From Nocardioides guangzhouensis (GTDB lineage: Bacteria; Actinomycetota; Actinomycetes; Propionibacteriales; Nocardioidaceae), in NCBI RefSeq assembly GCF_004519545.1, contig NZ_SDKM01000020.1, positions 33,754-97,753 of the forward strand: a DNA stretch of 64,000 bases. The letters are read 5' to 3'. Both the position numbers and the translations under genes were made by a program. Of the stretch, positions 27,490 through 36,625 are shown one piece after another. Below the pieces are notes generated by a model that worked only from the letters and a program-made list of their open reading frames with translations, was not told where the DNA came from and did no database searches. Numbering within the stretch: the stretch's first letter is position 1; the number at the start of each line of letters is the position of its first letter.

Positions 27490-29246
27490 GCAGACCCCTC
27501 CCGAACGAGCCCGCGCCGGCCGCGGACAGGTTCGGCTGGTTGCCCCTCGCCTGGGCCGCGCTGCTCACGCTCGTCCTGCTCGGGCCCGCGCTCGGGCGTG
27601 GCTACGTGCTCAGCTACGACATGGTCTGGGTCCCGGACCTGGCGCTCCGCAGCGACTTCCTGGGACTGTCGCCCGCCCTCCCGCGTGCGGTTCCCTCGGA
27701 TGCCGTGGTCGCCGTCCTCGACGCGGGCGGCACCGGCATGCTGCTCCAGAAGCTGGTCCTGCTCGGGACCCCGCTGCTCGCCGCGGCCGGTGCGGTCCGG
27801 CTGGTCGGCGCGTCCACGGTCGCCCGGATGGTCGCGGTCACGGTGACCGTCTGGAACCCGTTCGTGGTCGAGCGCCTGTGGATCGGGCACTGGCCGGTGC
27901 TGCTCGGGTATGCGGTGGTCCCGTGGCTGGTCGTCCTGGGTCGGCGCGTCCGCGACGCGGCCGGCGTCCCGCTCGCTCTGTGGTTCCTGCTGCCGCTGGG
28001 ATGCCTGAGCGCCAGCGCCGGGCTCGTGTCGGCGGCCGCGCTCCTGGTGTCCGCCGCCGGGGCGCCGGCGAGGCGGTGGGCGGGACTGGCCGCGCTCTGC
28101 CTCGCGGCCAATGCCCCGTGGCTGGTGGCCGGCGCCACCCATGCAGGCGACGCCCGGACCGGTACGGGGTCGAGCGTCTTCGGGCTCGGCCCGGACGGGG
28201 CGGTTCCCGCGCCGCTCGCGGCGCTCGGGCTCGGCGGGATCTGGAACGCCGAGGTGGTGCCGGGCTCGCGCGACGGAGCAGCCGGCTGGCTGTGGGGGGC
28301 CGTGGTGGTGCTGCTGGCTGCCCTGGGCGCCCGCGCGTGGTGGCGTCGTGAGCGGCGGGCGGACGCGGTGGGCGTCGCCGTGCTGTGGCTGGCGGGGTAC
28401 GGGCTGGCCGTCCTGACCTGGGCGGCGCCCGGCGCGACGTCCTGGCTGGGGGAGAACCTGCCGGGGGGCGGCCTGCTGCGCGACGGTGCCCGCTCCCTCG
28501 CGCTGTGCCTCCCGCTGCTGGTGTCCCTGGTCGCGTCGGGCGCCGAGGTCGTCGTGGCCAGGGCAGGTGGGCGCGTCGCCGCGGTGGCCCTCGCGGTGGC
28601 CTGCACCCTCGTGCCGGTCGCGTTGCTGACCGACGCAGCCTGGGGGATCGGCGGAGCCCTGAGGCCCGCCCACTACCCGGCGGAGTACGCCGCCGCCCGG
28701 AGCGCGGTGGTGGCCGCGGCCGCCGGCAGGGACGGTGACCTGCTGGTGCTGCCGTTCACGAGCTACCGGGCGCCGGACTGGAACGGCCACCGGAAGGTGC
28801 TCGACCCGCTCGGGCGGTACCTGACCCCGAACTACCTGGCCAGCGACGACCTCGCCGTCTCGGGCGACGTCATCCCGGGCGAGGACCCGCGGGCGTCGTC
28901 GGTGCGTGCGGCGCTCCGGCTCCCGTCGGCGACCGACCGGGCCGAGGCGCTCGGTCGGTTGGGGGTCCGCTGGGTGGCGCGGGAGGCCGACGCGCCGGCC
29001 GCCGACAACCCGGTGTACGACGCCGCGGTCGCCGGGCGGACGATCCACGACGGGCAGCGGCTGGAGGTGGTCGAGATCCGGTCCCCGGTGGCGGTGCGCG
29101 ATCAGTCCCGGACCGAGCTGGTGGCCACCGCACTGGCCTGGACGGCCTTCGCCGCACTGCCCCTCGTGGGCGCGGTGACGCTGGTCACACGGCGGGCGCG
29201 GCGGATGGTTACTGGTGAGGAAACTACTGCTACAGTTCGTCGCTGA
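27486..29246 (+). CDS. Multi-pass membrane protein, GT-C-like, in the arabinan operon
   Basis: A 586-residue protein with about ten to twelve hydrophobic segments up to residue 385 and a soluble exported domain after that (about 390-560, with LLVLPFTSYRAPDWNG). The first outer loop carries acidic residues (YVLSYDMVWVPDLALRSDFLG), as expected for a GT-C glycosyltransferase, but I cannot name a family. Coupled to dprE2 by a GTGA overlap. By context it may transfer or polymerise pentose units; a counterpart near mycobacterial Rv0226c is possible but unproven. Confidence 0.7.
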   Translation: MSRPLPNEPAPAADRFGWLPLAWAALLTLVLLGPALGRGYVLSYDMVWVPDLALRSDFLGLSPALPRAVPSDAVVAVLDAGGTGMLLQKLVLLGTPLLAAAGAVRLVGASTVARMVAVTVTVWNPFVVERLWIGHWPVLLGYAVVPWLVVLGRRVRDAAGVPLALWFLLPLGCLSASAGLVSAAALLVSAAGAPARRWAGLAALCLAANAPWLVAGATHAGDARTGTGSSVFGLGPDGAVPAPLAALGLGGIWNAEVVPGSRDGAAGWLWGAVVVLLAALGARAWWRRERRADAVGVAVLWLAGYGLAVLTWAAPGATSWLGENLPGGGLLRDGARSLALCLPLLVSLVASGAEVVVARAGGRVAAVALAVACTLVPVALLTDAAWGIGGALRPAHYPAEYAAARSAVVAAAAGRDGDLLVLPFTSYRAPDWNGHRKVLDPLGRYLTPNYLASDDLAVSGDVIPGEDPRASSVRAALRLPSATDRAEALGRLGVRWVAREADAPAADNPVYDAAVAGRTIHDGQRLEVVEIRSPVAVRDQSRTELVATALAWTAFAALPLVGAVTLVTRRARRMVTGEETTATVRR

Positions 29247-29269
29247 GGGAATCAGGGAGGGAACGCAAC

Positions 29270-29440
29270 GTGGGTACGGCTCTGGGCGCGATCGCCAGCA
29301 TCGTCGTTGGTGGCGCTGTCGCGACTGTGACGATCATCGGACTGGTGTCGGGATCGGTGAACTCCGGCTCCGACAATCCCGGCGACATCACCTCGCCCAC
29401 CATCAACTACGGGTCGACGAGCTCCGCCGCGGGCGAGTGA
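29270..29440 (+). CDS. DUF2613-like small membrane protein
   Basis: A 56-residue protein starting at GTG 29270 behind GGGAGGG. It has one hydrophobic segment (about 3-28, MGTALGAIASIVVGGAVATVTIIGLV) and a short exported tail ending TSPTINYGSTSSAAGE. Size, layout and the NYGS near the end resemble DUF2613, a family found beside aftD in mycobacteria (Rv0236A). An aftD-like gene lies 2 kb away, which supports the call. The last 34 bases overlap the converging GT4 gene. Confidence 0.6.
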   Translation: MGTALGAIASIVVGGAVATVTIIGLVSGSVNSGSDNPGDITSPTINYGSTSSAAGE

Positions 29441-30606
29441 CCGTCCTCGCCCCCGTCGTCCTGACTCGACACCCGGCTTCCTTGCACCGCTGACGCCACG
29501 ACGTGGGCGAAGGCTGCCTGCGAGTGCTCCCAGGTGAACCGCCCGCTGTGCGTGCGCGCGCCGTCGGCGAGCCGCCGGCGCACGTCGGTGTCGCCGAGGA
29601 TCCGGCCGAGGGCCTCGGTGAACTCGGCCCAGCTGTCCACCAGCAGGCCGGACACCCCGTCGTCGATCGACTCCCGGGTCCCCCCGGCCGAGCGGTAGGC
29701 CACCGTCGGGGTGCCGTGCATGGCCGCCTCGCCGACGACGAGCCCCCACCCCTCCTTGATCGACGGCAGCGCCATCACCCACGAGCGCTCGTAGATCTCC
29801 TGCTTGACGACCTCGTCGACATGGCCGGTCAGGGCGACGTAGCCGCCGGCGCCGGACGCGGCCACGTGGTCGCGCAGGGCGTCCTCCCACCAGCCGCTCC
29901 CCACGACGGTCAGTGTCAGCCCCGGCAGGGTCGGCCGGAGTGCGGTGACCGCGTCGACCGCGTGCTCGACCTGCTTGTGCGGGACGAGTCGGCCGACCAC
30001 GCACACGCTGGGGTGCGCGGACTTGGTGGCCGACACCTGGACCAGGCGGTCGGTCCCGTTGTGAACCACGGCGATCCGGGGGCCGGTGATGCCCAGCTGA
30101 CGCAGCTCCTCACGGGTCGCGCGGGACACGGCGACGTACTGGCAGCGGCGGTAGAGCCAGGGCGCCAGCCGGGCCTCGATCCACCAGCCGACCCTGCCGG
30201 TGATGCCGGGGTAGACCACCGGCCACTGCTCGCGGTGGACGTGGTGGACCAGCACCACCACCGGCTTGCGGGTGACCAGGCGGGTGAAGAACGGCAGCCC
30301 GTTCTGGACGTCGACCACGGCGTCGACCCGTCCGAACCGGCGCGTGAGGAGCATCAGCATGCCCCGCAGGTAGATCGACATCTTGGAGCCGCGACGGACG
30401 AACCGGATCCCGTCGACCACCTCGTCGGCCGGTGCGCCGCGGTGGGCGGCGCAGAAGATGGTGACCCGGCAGCCCCGGTCACGCAGGCCGGCTGCCATCT
30501 TCTCCAGGTAGCGCTCGGCACCCCCGCCCTCGGGGTTCGTCGTGTCGCGCCAGCTGAACATGGCCACGTGGAGGCCGTCCAGGAGAGCGCCGTCGGGGCT
30601 GGTCAC
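29407..30606 (-). CDS. GT4 family glycosyltransferase
   Basis: A 399-residue retaining GT-B glycosyltransferase of family 4. The N-terminal Rossmann half starts with HVAMFSWRDTTNPEGGGAERYLEKM; the donor-binding half has SVCVVGRLVPHKQ and the E-x7-E motif in SIKEGWGLVVGEA. A segment near 75-90 may touch the membrane. The sugar is unknown; the position next to the methyltransferase and aftD-like genes parallels Rv0225. The GTG start fits the -10 box TAATCT six bases upstream. Confidence 0.88.
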   Translation of the reverse strand: MTSPDGALLDGLHVAMFSWRDTTNPEGGGAERYLEKMAAGLRDRGCRVTIFCAAHRGAPADEVVDGIRFVRRGSKMSIYLRGMLMLLTRRFGRVDAVVDVQNGLPFFTRLVTRKPVVVLVHHVHREQWPVVYPGITGRVGWWIEARLAPWLYRRCQYVAVSRATREELRQLGITGPRIAVVHNGTDRLVQVSATKSAHPSVCVVGRLVPHKQVEHAVDAVTALRPTLPGLTLTVVGSGWWEDALRDHVAASGAGGYVALTGHVDEVVKQEIYERSWVMALPSIKEGWGLVVGEAAMHGTPTVAYRSAGGTRESIDDGVSGLLVDSWAEFTEALGRILGDTDVRRRLADGARTHSGRFTWEHSQAAFAHVVASAVQGSRVSSQDDGGEDGHSPAAELVDP

Positions 30607-30672
30607 CTGCGGAGATTATCCGAGCTCGTCGCCGGTGACCGCATTGCCCCTACTCTCGGGTAAGGTCTGCGG
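30607..30672. promoter_or_regulatory. Divergent leaderless promoters, GT4 and methyltransferase
   Basis: Minus strand: TAATCT (30618 to 30613), six bases before GTG 30606. Plus strand: TAAGGT (30661-30666), six bases before GTG 30673. Neither gene has a ribosome site. Confidence 0.55.
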
Positions 30673-31425
30673 GTGCCACGCTCGACCCGCTCTCCCCGGA
30701 CCGCCTGGAAGCCCACCCTGAGGCGGTCGGTCCGGCTCCTGCGGGAGTTCCGGTTCGAGCAGAGCGACCCCCGCCGCTTCTACACGGCGATCGCCGACGA
30801 CTCCATCGGCCAGCTGTCGACGTACCTCGACCTGACCGGAGCGCTGGTCCTCGACGTCGGGGGAGGGCCCGGCTACTTCCGCGACGCGTTTCGCGCGGCC
30901 GGGGCGACGTACGTGGCGCTCGATGCCGACGTGGGGGAGCTCTCCGGGCTCGGCACGATCGCCGGCGGGACGGTGATCGGGGACGGGATGCGGCTGCCCT
31001 TCGCCGACTCCTCCGTCGACCTCTGCTACTCCTCGAACGTCCTCGAGCACGTGCCCGATCCCTGGCGGATGGCCGACGAGATGCTGCGGGTGACCCGACC
31101 CGGCGGGGTGGCGTTCATCTCGTACACGGTCTGGTACGGCCCCTGGGGCGGGCACGAGACCGCCCCCTGGCACTACCTCGGCGGCGGCCTCGCCCGTCGT
31201 CGCTACCGCCGCAAGCACGGACACGAGCCCAAGAACAAGTACGGCGAGTCCCTCTACCCCGTGACCGTGCGCGCGGGCCTGGCCTGGGCTGCGGTGCAGC
31301 AGCACGGCGAGGTGCTCGACACGGTCCCGCGCTACAACCCCTGGTGGGCCCGGTTCCTCACGCGGGTCCCGCTGGTCCGCGAGCTCGTCACCTGGAACCT
31401 CCTCGTCGTGGTGCGCAAGCGGTGA
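30673..31425 (+). CDS. SAM-dependent methyltransferase (envelope locus)
   Basis: A 250-residue class I methyltransferase. Motif I is VLDVGGGPGYF (about 58-68), followed by an acidic residue in YVALDADVG, and motif IV-like LCYSSNVLEHVPDPWRMADE. The C-terminal third is rich in Trp/Tyr/Arg and may bind a membrane glycolipid. Position and size match mycobacterial Rv0224c, but the substrate is unknown. The last four bases overlap the AftD-like gene (GTGA). Confidence 0.85.
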   Translation: MPRSTRSPRTAWKPTLRRSVRLLREFRFEQSDPRRFYTAIADDSIGQLSTYLDLTGALVLDVGGGPGYFRDAFRAAGATYVALDADVGELSGLGTIAGGTVIGDGMRLPFADSSVDLCYSSNVLEHVPDPWRMADEMLRVTRPGGVAFISYTVWYGPWGGHETAPWHYLGGGLARRRYRRKHGHEPKNKYGESLYPVTVRAGLAWAAVQQHGEVLDTVPRYNPWWARFLTRVPLVRELVTWNLLVVVRKR

Positions 31426-34400
31426 CCATGACGTCGGACCAGCAGGCGGCGACGACACCGACCCGGGTCGTGCTGGAGGAGAAGCCGTCCCTGGCGACGG
31501 CTCCGCTCCGGCTCGTCGGGTACGTCGCCGTGCTCGCGGCCTGTGCCTTTGCCCAGTCCTCCGGGCGGACGGTGGCGGACACCAAGTGGGACCTCGCCGC
31601 CACCCCGCTCCGCTTCCTCGTCGACGGCACCCGGATGTGGGACGCCAACCAGGCCTTCGGCCAGATCCAGAACCAGGCCTACGGCTACCTCTGGCCGATG
31701 GGCCCGTTCTTCGTCCTGGGCGACGTCGCCGGCCTGGCGCCGTGGGTCGTCCAGCGCCTGTGGTGGACGCTGCTGATGAGCCTGGCGTTCTTCGGCGTCC
31801 TCAGGCTGTGCCGCGAGCTCCGGGTCGGCAAGCCCTGGGCCCAGGTCGTCGCCGCCTTCGCGTTCGTCCTTGCCCCACGGATGACGTCGTTGCTGGGCGA
31901 GACCTCGGTGGAGCTGTGGCCCACGGCGCTGGCGCCCTGGGTGCTGGTCCCGCTCGTGATCGGCAGCAGGGAGGGCTCGGTACGCAAGGCGGCGGCGGCC
32001 TCGGCGCTGCTGGTCGCCTGCTGCGGCGGGGTGAACGCCACCGCCGTCGCCGCGGTCCTGCCGCTGGGCGCCATCTGGATCCTCACCCGGGCACCGGGTC
32101 CCCGCCGGTGGCGGCTGCTCTGCTGGTGGACCGGGCTGACGATCCTCGCAACCGCGTGGTGGCTGGTGCCCCTGGTCCTCCAGGGCGGCTACAGCCCGCC
32201 GTTCCTGGACTACATCGAGAACGCCCACGTCACCTCGGTGACGACGGACCTCGTCAACACGTTCCTGGGCACCTCGGACTGGGTGGTCTACCTCGCCCCC
32301 GAGAACTACCCGGCCGGGGCGCGCCTCGTCACGACCCCGTTCATGATGCTGGACGCGGCGGCGCTGGCCGCCGTCGGGCTGGCCGGGCTCGTCAAGTCCG
32401 ACCACCCCGAGCGCCGTTTCCTGCTCTGGGGGCTCCTCACCGGCCTGACGCTCGTCGGCCTCGGGTACGCCGGGCAGCACAGTGGCTGGTTCGCGGACGC
32501 CCGGCTGGAGCTCCTCGACCAGGCGCTGTCGCCGCTGCGCAACACCCACAAGTTCGACGTCGTCCTCCGACTGGTCCTGGCGCTCGGCCTCGCCCACGCC
32601 CTGAGCTCCCCGCTCGTCGTCGGCTCGAGTCGCTTCGGCGTGCGGGCGGCCCGGGTGATCTGGGTGGCCGTGGTGGTGACCCTGGTCGGGCTGGCGGTGC
32701 CGTGGGCCCGGGGGGACGTCGCCGCGCCCGGAGGCTTCACCGCGATGCCGGCGTACTGGAACGACGCCGCGACCTACCTCGACGACCTGCCCGAGGGGGG
32801 CACGGCGCTGGAGGTGCCGGCCGCGGACTTCGGCGACTACACGTGGGGGAGCACCCACGACGACGCGATCCAGCCGTTCGCCCGGGCGCCCTGGGCGGCC
32901 CGCAACGTCGTGCCGCTGGCCGAGCCCGGCAACGTCGTCCTGCTCGACGGGGTGACCGAGATCCTCGAGAGCGGTCTGCCCTCGGACCGGCTGGCGCCGC
33001 TCCTCGGCCGCTCCGGCGTCGACCACCTGGTCGTGCGCAACGACCTGCAACGCCTGCTCACCGGAGCCCCGGACCCGGCGTACGTCCACGCCGCCCTCGA
33101 CCGCTCACCGGGCCTCACGCGGGTCGCCTCCTTCGGACCGCTCGTGGGGGAGCGGCGCGCGTTCCGCGGCGAGGACGGGACGCGCGTGGTCGTCAACGGC
33201 GGGTTGAGCGGCACCTACCCGGCGATCGAGGTCTACCGCGTCGACGATGCGCCGGGGCCGGCGGTGCTCGCGGATCCGACGGCCACCCTGATGGGGGACC
33301 CGGGTACGCCGCTGCCGGATGCCGGCGCCGTACCGGACGGGCCGAAGGTGCTCACCGGCGACGCCCCCGCGACCGACGTACGGCGCGTGGTCCTCAGCGA
33401 CGGCATGCGACGTCGGTCCACCGCCTTCCAGGCCGTGCGGCGCAACACCTCCGCCACCACGCATGCCGGCTCCAGCCCGCAGCTTCCCGGTCCCGAACAG
33501 TTCCACCGGATCCTGGCGGACCAGGAGCGCTGGCAGGTGACGGAGACCTGGCAGGGGATCGCGGGCGTCGGCGCCAGCTCGTCCCAGGCCTGGACCCAGG
33601 CAGGCCCACCGCTCGACCGTGGCACCCACCCCGGGGCCGCGCTCGACGAGGACCGGGGGACCGCATGGCGCACCGCCCGCAACCAGGGGGTCGACGGTCA
33701 GTGGATCGAGGTGCGCCTGGCAGGGAGCCAGCCCCTGGCGCAGCTGCGCCTCGCCCTGGCGCCGGACTCCGCGCCGGTGCCGCGGGTCCGGGTGTCCGCC
33801 GGTGGCGAGGACCTGGACCTCACCGCCCCCGAGCCCGGCAGCAGGTCGACGTACCGGTTGAGCCTCCCGAGCGTGGACCGGGTGCGCGTCACCTTCCTCG
33901 GCGGCCCGGACCGGGCCGGCGCCCAGCTCGCCGTCTCGGAGCTCTCGTTGGGCGACGTGGAGCCGCACCGGGTCCTGCGGCTTCCCCCGCCTCCCGAGAC
34001 GTCCCTCGTCGACCGCATCGTGCTGCAGCGTGACCAGGGAGCCTCGTCCTGTCCGACGGTCGTGGTGACGGTGGTGTGCCAGCCGCTACTCGGCTCCTCG
34101 GGCGAGGACGGCGACCGGCTGGACCGTTCCTTCACGCTGAATGCGGGCAACCAGTACCGGCTCGAAGCGGTCGGCTCGCTCCGGCGGCACCCGCACAACG
34201 CGGCCCGGCTGTCCCGGCTGCTCGGCGCCCGGGTGACCTCTCCCGCATCGCGCCCCTCCGACATCGCGGAGAGCACGGCCGCCATGGTGGACGGTGACCT
34301 CGGCACCAGCTGGGTCGGCACCGGCAACCAGAGCCCCGCGTTCGCGGTCCGGCTGCCGTCGCGACGGCCGGTGAAGAGCCTGACCTTCGAGGTGGGGGAC

Positions 34401-35534
34401 GCGGCGCCGGTCTCCCGGCCGCAGGTCGTCCGCGTCCGCGCAGACGGCCGTGCGGCGGTCCGCACCGTCGGTGACGACGGCACCGTGGAGCTGCCCGGGT
34501 GGCGGGTCCGGCGGTTCACCGTGGAGGTGCTCGCGACCGCGTCCGGCGTCGACGTCAGCGGCCAGCAGCTCCAGCGTCTCCCCGCCGGCGTCTCCGAGCT
34601 GCGCGTCAACGGACAGCGGATCGCGGAGCAGCGCCTGCCCCGTGGTTGGGTGCGCTGGGAGTGTGGCGCCGGGCCCGACATCGACGTGAACGGGCGCACC
34701 GTCCAGACCTCCGTGTTCGCCTCCGTCGCCGCGCTGCTGCGCGGAGAGCGGGTCCGCCTGGCGCCGTGCGACGGGGGCGACGTCGCCCTCCAGACCGGCG
34801 ACAACCTCGTGGAGGCGACTCCCAGCCGCTTGTTCCGGGTCGACTCGTTGTCCTTCCGCGACGCGAGTGCCGTGGCCGCGTCGTCCCGTCCTGTCCCGCT
34901 CGCCCGGGACTCCGCGGGCGCCCCGGAGAGCGTCGACGTGCCCCGGCGCGCGTCAGGGACCCTCCTCGTGCTGGGACAGAACTACAACCCGGGCTGGCGG
35001 GCGACGCTCGACGGCGTCGAGCTCACCCCCCAGCGGGTGGCCGGCTGGCAGCAGGGCTGGGTCCTCCCGGAGGGTGGTGCCGGGACGGTCCGGCTCGACT
35101 ACCGGCCGCAACCGGTCTACGCGTGGGCGCTCGCACTCGGTGGACTCGCCGTGCTGCTCGTCGTCGGCTGCTGGCTGCTGCCGGCGCGCGGTCGGCGCCT
35201 GCCGTCCCTGACGGGAGGTGGACCCGGCTTCGCGGACCTCGCACTGGTGCTCGCACTCGGCGGGCTGCTCACCGGATGGGTCGGCGTGGTGCTGTCGCTG
35301 GGCGCCATCCTTGTCGTACGAACGGTCCGGGGGGTCGAGCCGTGGCCGCTGCTGGCGGGAGGCCTCCTGCTCGCCGCGGCAGCTCCACGGTACTGGCCGT
35401 GGGTCGCGGACCACACCACCGTGGAGGAGTGGAGTCAGCTGCTCGCCATGGGAGCGGTCTCGGTCGCGGCCGCCGCGCTCTTCGCGAACGGCCCGCTGTT
35501 CTTCAGACGCAGGAACGGGCGCTCGAGCACGTAG
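31422..35534 (+). CDS. AftD-like arabinofuranosyltransferase (DUF3367)
   Basis: A 1370-residue membrane enzyme of the GT-C type related to mycobacterial AftD, which adds alpha-1,3-linked arabinofuranose to arabinan from decaprenylphosphoryl-arabinose. The N-terminal third has about ten to eleven membrane segments; the first outer loop carries acidic residues in VADTKWDLAATPLRFLVDG. A large exported region (about 420-1210) follows with probable carbohydrate-binding beta-sandwich modules (two stretches of the DEDRGTAWRTAR and DGDLGTSWVGT kind, as in F5/8-type domains). Four more membrane segments end the protein. GTG 31422 overlaps the previous stop; ATG 31428 is an alternative. The donor is made by the dprE1/E2 operon upstream. 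The 3' end overlaps the acyltransferase gene by 100 bases. Confidence 0.85.
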   Translation: MTMTSDQQAATTPTRVVLEEKPSLATAPLRLVGYVAVLAACAFAQSSGRTVADTKWDLAATPLRFLVDGTRMWDANQAFGQIQNQAYGYLWPMGPFFVLGDVAGLAPWVVQRLWWTLLMSLAFFGVLRLCRELRVGKPWAQVVAAFAFVLAPRMTSLLGETSVELWPTALAPWVLVPLVIGSREGSVRKAAAASALLVACCGGVNATAVAAVLPLGAIWILTRAPGPRRWRLLCWWTGLTILATAWWLVPLVLQGGYSPPFLDYIENAHVTSVTTDLVNTFLGTSDWVVYLAPENYPAGARLVTTPFMMLDAAALAAVGLAGLVKSDHPERRFLLWGLLTGLTLVGLGYAGQHSGWFADARLELLDQALSPLRNTHKFDVVLRLVLALGLAHALSSPLVVGSSRFGVRAARVIWVAVVVTLVGLAVPWARGDVAAPGGFTAMPAYWNDAATYLDDLPEGGTALEVPAADFGDYTWGSTHDDAIQPFARAPWAARNVVPLAEPGNVVLLDGVTEILESGLPSDRLAPLLGRSGVDHLVVRNDLQRLLTGAPDPAYVHAALDRSPGLTRVASFGPLVGERRAFRGEDGTRVVVNGGLSGTYPAIEVYRVDDAPGPAVLADPTATLMGDPGTPLPDAGAVPDGPKVLTGDAPATDVRRVVLSDGMRRRSTAFQAVRRNTSATTHAGSSPQLPGPEQFHRILADQERWQVTETWQGIAGVGASSSQAWTQAGPPLDRGTHPGAALDEDRGTAWRTARNQGVDGQWIEVRLAGSQPLAQLRLALAPDSAPVPRVRVSAGGEDLDLTAPEPGSRSTYRLSLPSVDRVRVTFLGGPDRAGAQLAVSELSLGDVEPHRVLRLPPPPETSLVDRIVLQRDQGASSCPTVVVTVVCQPLLGSSGEDGDRLDRSFTLNAGNQYRLEAVGSLRRHPHNAARLSRLLGARVTSPASRPSDIAESTAAMVDGDLGTSWVGTGNQSPAFAVRLPSRRPVKSLTFEVGDAAPVSRPQVVRVRADGRAAVRTVGDDGTVELPGWRVRRFTVEVLATASGVDVSGQQLQRLPAGVSELRVNGQRIAEQRLPRGWVRWECGAGPDIDVNGRTVQTSVFASVAALLRGERVRLAPCDGGDVALQTGDNLVEATPSRLFRVDSLSFRDASAVAASSRPVPLARDSAGAPESVDVPRRASGTLLVLGQNYNPGWRATLDGVELTPQRVAGWQQGWVLPEGGAGTVRLDYRPQPVYAWALALGGLAVLLVVGCWLLPARGRRLPSLTGGGPGFADLALVLALGGLLTGWVGVVLSLGAILVVRTVRGVEPWPLLAGGLLLAAAAPRYWPWVADHTTVEEWSQLLAMGAVSVAAAALFANGPLFFRRRNGRSST

Positions 35535-36625
35535 AAGCTCACCGTCGAGACCACGATCGTCACGGACAGCACCAGGGCGAGCACGCCCCAGAAGTGCCCA
35601 GTGAAGACCTCGATGTCCAGCAGGCGCATCCCCTGCACGAGCACGAACATGTGGATGGCGAAGATGCCGAACGAGATGTCGCCGAGGAAGAACGGGACCG
35701 GCGAGGCCATGAACGTGCGCACGCGACCAGCACGCTCGGGGCCGAACACCAGGGGCAGCACGAAGAACGTGCCGGCGATCGCGTAGAGGACGCACTTGGC
35801 GAGGCTCTCCCAGGGGGTCGCGGGGATCAGGGTGCGCGGTCCGGCCACGTCCGTGCAGGCCAGGGCGAAGACCGCTGTCGCCAGGATCCAGCAGCCGGTG
35901 AGATCGCTGCCGAGTCGGTCGAGCCGGCTCGGACGCAGGCGTGGCCGGGCCACGTGGTCGGCCGACATCGCGGCGAAGGCGACGCCGATCGCGAACCAGG
36001 GCACGTAGCCGGGCAGCCACTGGCTGAGGTGCCACTCGGCCGGCCAGGTGGCGGCGGCCGTCTGCCAGGCCACGCCCAGGACCGAGAGCACCCCGAGCGT
36101 GACCAGGATCCTGGGCAGCGAGAACCGGCGGCCGACGAGCCCGAGCACCAGCACGGGGAGGAGCAGGTAGAAGGCGACCTCGGTGCACAGGCTCCACATC
36201 TGCGTGAGGCTGCTCGCGAGCAGCTCGGGGCGGTAGATCTGGGTGAGCGTCAGCTGCGCCACCCAGTCGCGCCTGGTGGCGTCGTCGTTCGCCGGGTCGA
36301 GGGTCATCGCGACCACCACGACCGTCCAGTAGAGCGGCAGGATCCGCAGCGCCCGCTTCCACAGGTAGTGAGTGACCGAGGGTCCGCCCTGGCCGAGCGC
36401 GGACGAGAGGAGGAACGGTCGCGTCAGCAGGAAGCCGGACAGGATGAAGAAGAGCGTCACGCCGAAGTCGAACCGGGACAGCACCCCGCCGAACCACCCG
36501 TCGACCACCTTGCCGGTGTTGAACGCGCAGTGCGTGAGCACCACCATGATCGCGCCGACGGCGCGGACGGCGTTGAGGGTCGGGAAGGAGCGAACCGTGG
36601 GTTCGCGCTCGTCGATGGCGGTCAT
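35435..36625 (-). CDS. Acyltransferase 3 family membrane protein
   Basis: A 396-residue membrane O-acyltransferase (OafA/NodX type) with about ten segments. Typical motifs are LNAVRAVGAIMVVLTHCAF with the essential His, FFILSGFLLTRPFLL and the closing FYVLERPFLRL. It likely puts an acyl group on an envelope glycan, and mycobacteria carry an acyltransferase (Rv0228) in the matching place. The start ATG 36625 overlaps the stop of the upstream gene (36622) by four bases. Confidence 0.88.
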   Translation of the reverse strand: MTAIDEREPTVRSFPTLNAVRAVGAIMVVLTHCAFNTGKVVDGWFGGVLSRFDFGVTLFFILSGFLLTRPFLLSSALGQGGPSVTHYLWKRALRILPLYWTVVVVAMTLDPANDDATRRDWVAQLTLTQIYRPELLASSLTQMWSLCTEVAFYLLLPVLVLGLVGRRFSLPRILVTLGVLSVLGVAWQTAAATWPAEWHLSQWLPGYVPWFAIGVAFAAMSADHVARPRLRPSRLDRLGSDLTGCWILATAVFALACTDVAGPRTLIPATPWESLAKCVLYAIAGTFFVLPLVFGPERAGRVRTFMASPVPFFLGDISFGIFAIHMFVLVQGMRLLDIEVFTGHFWGVLALVLSVTIVVSTVSFYVLERPFLRLKNSGPFAKSAAAATETAPMASS

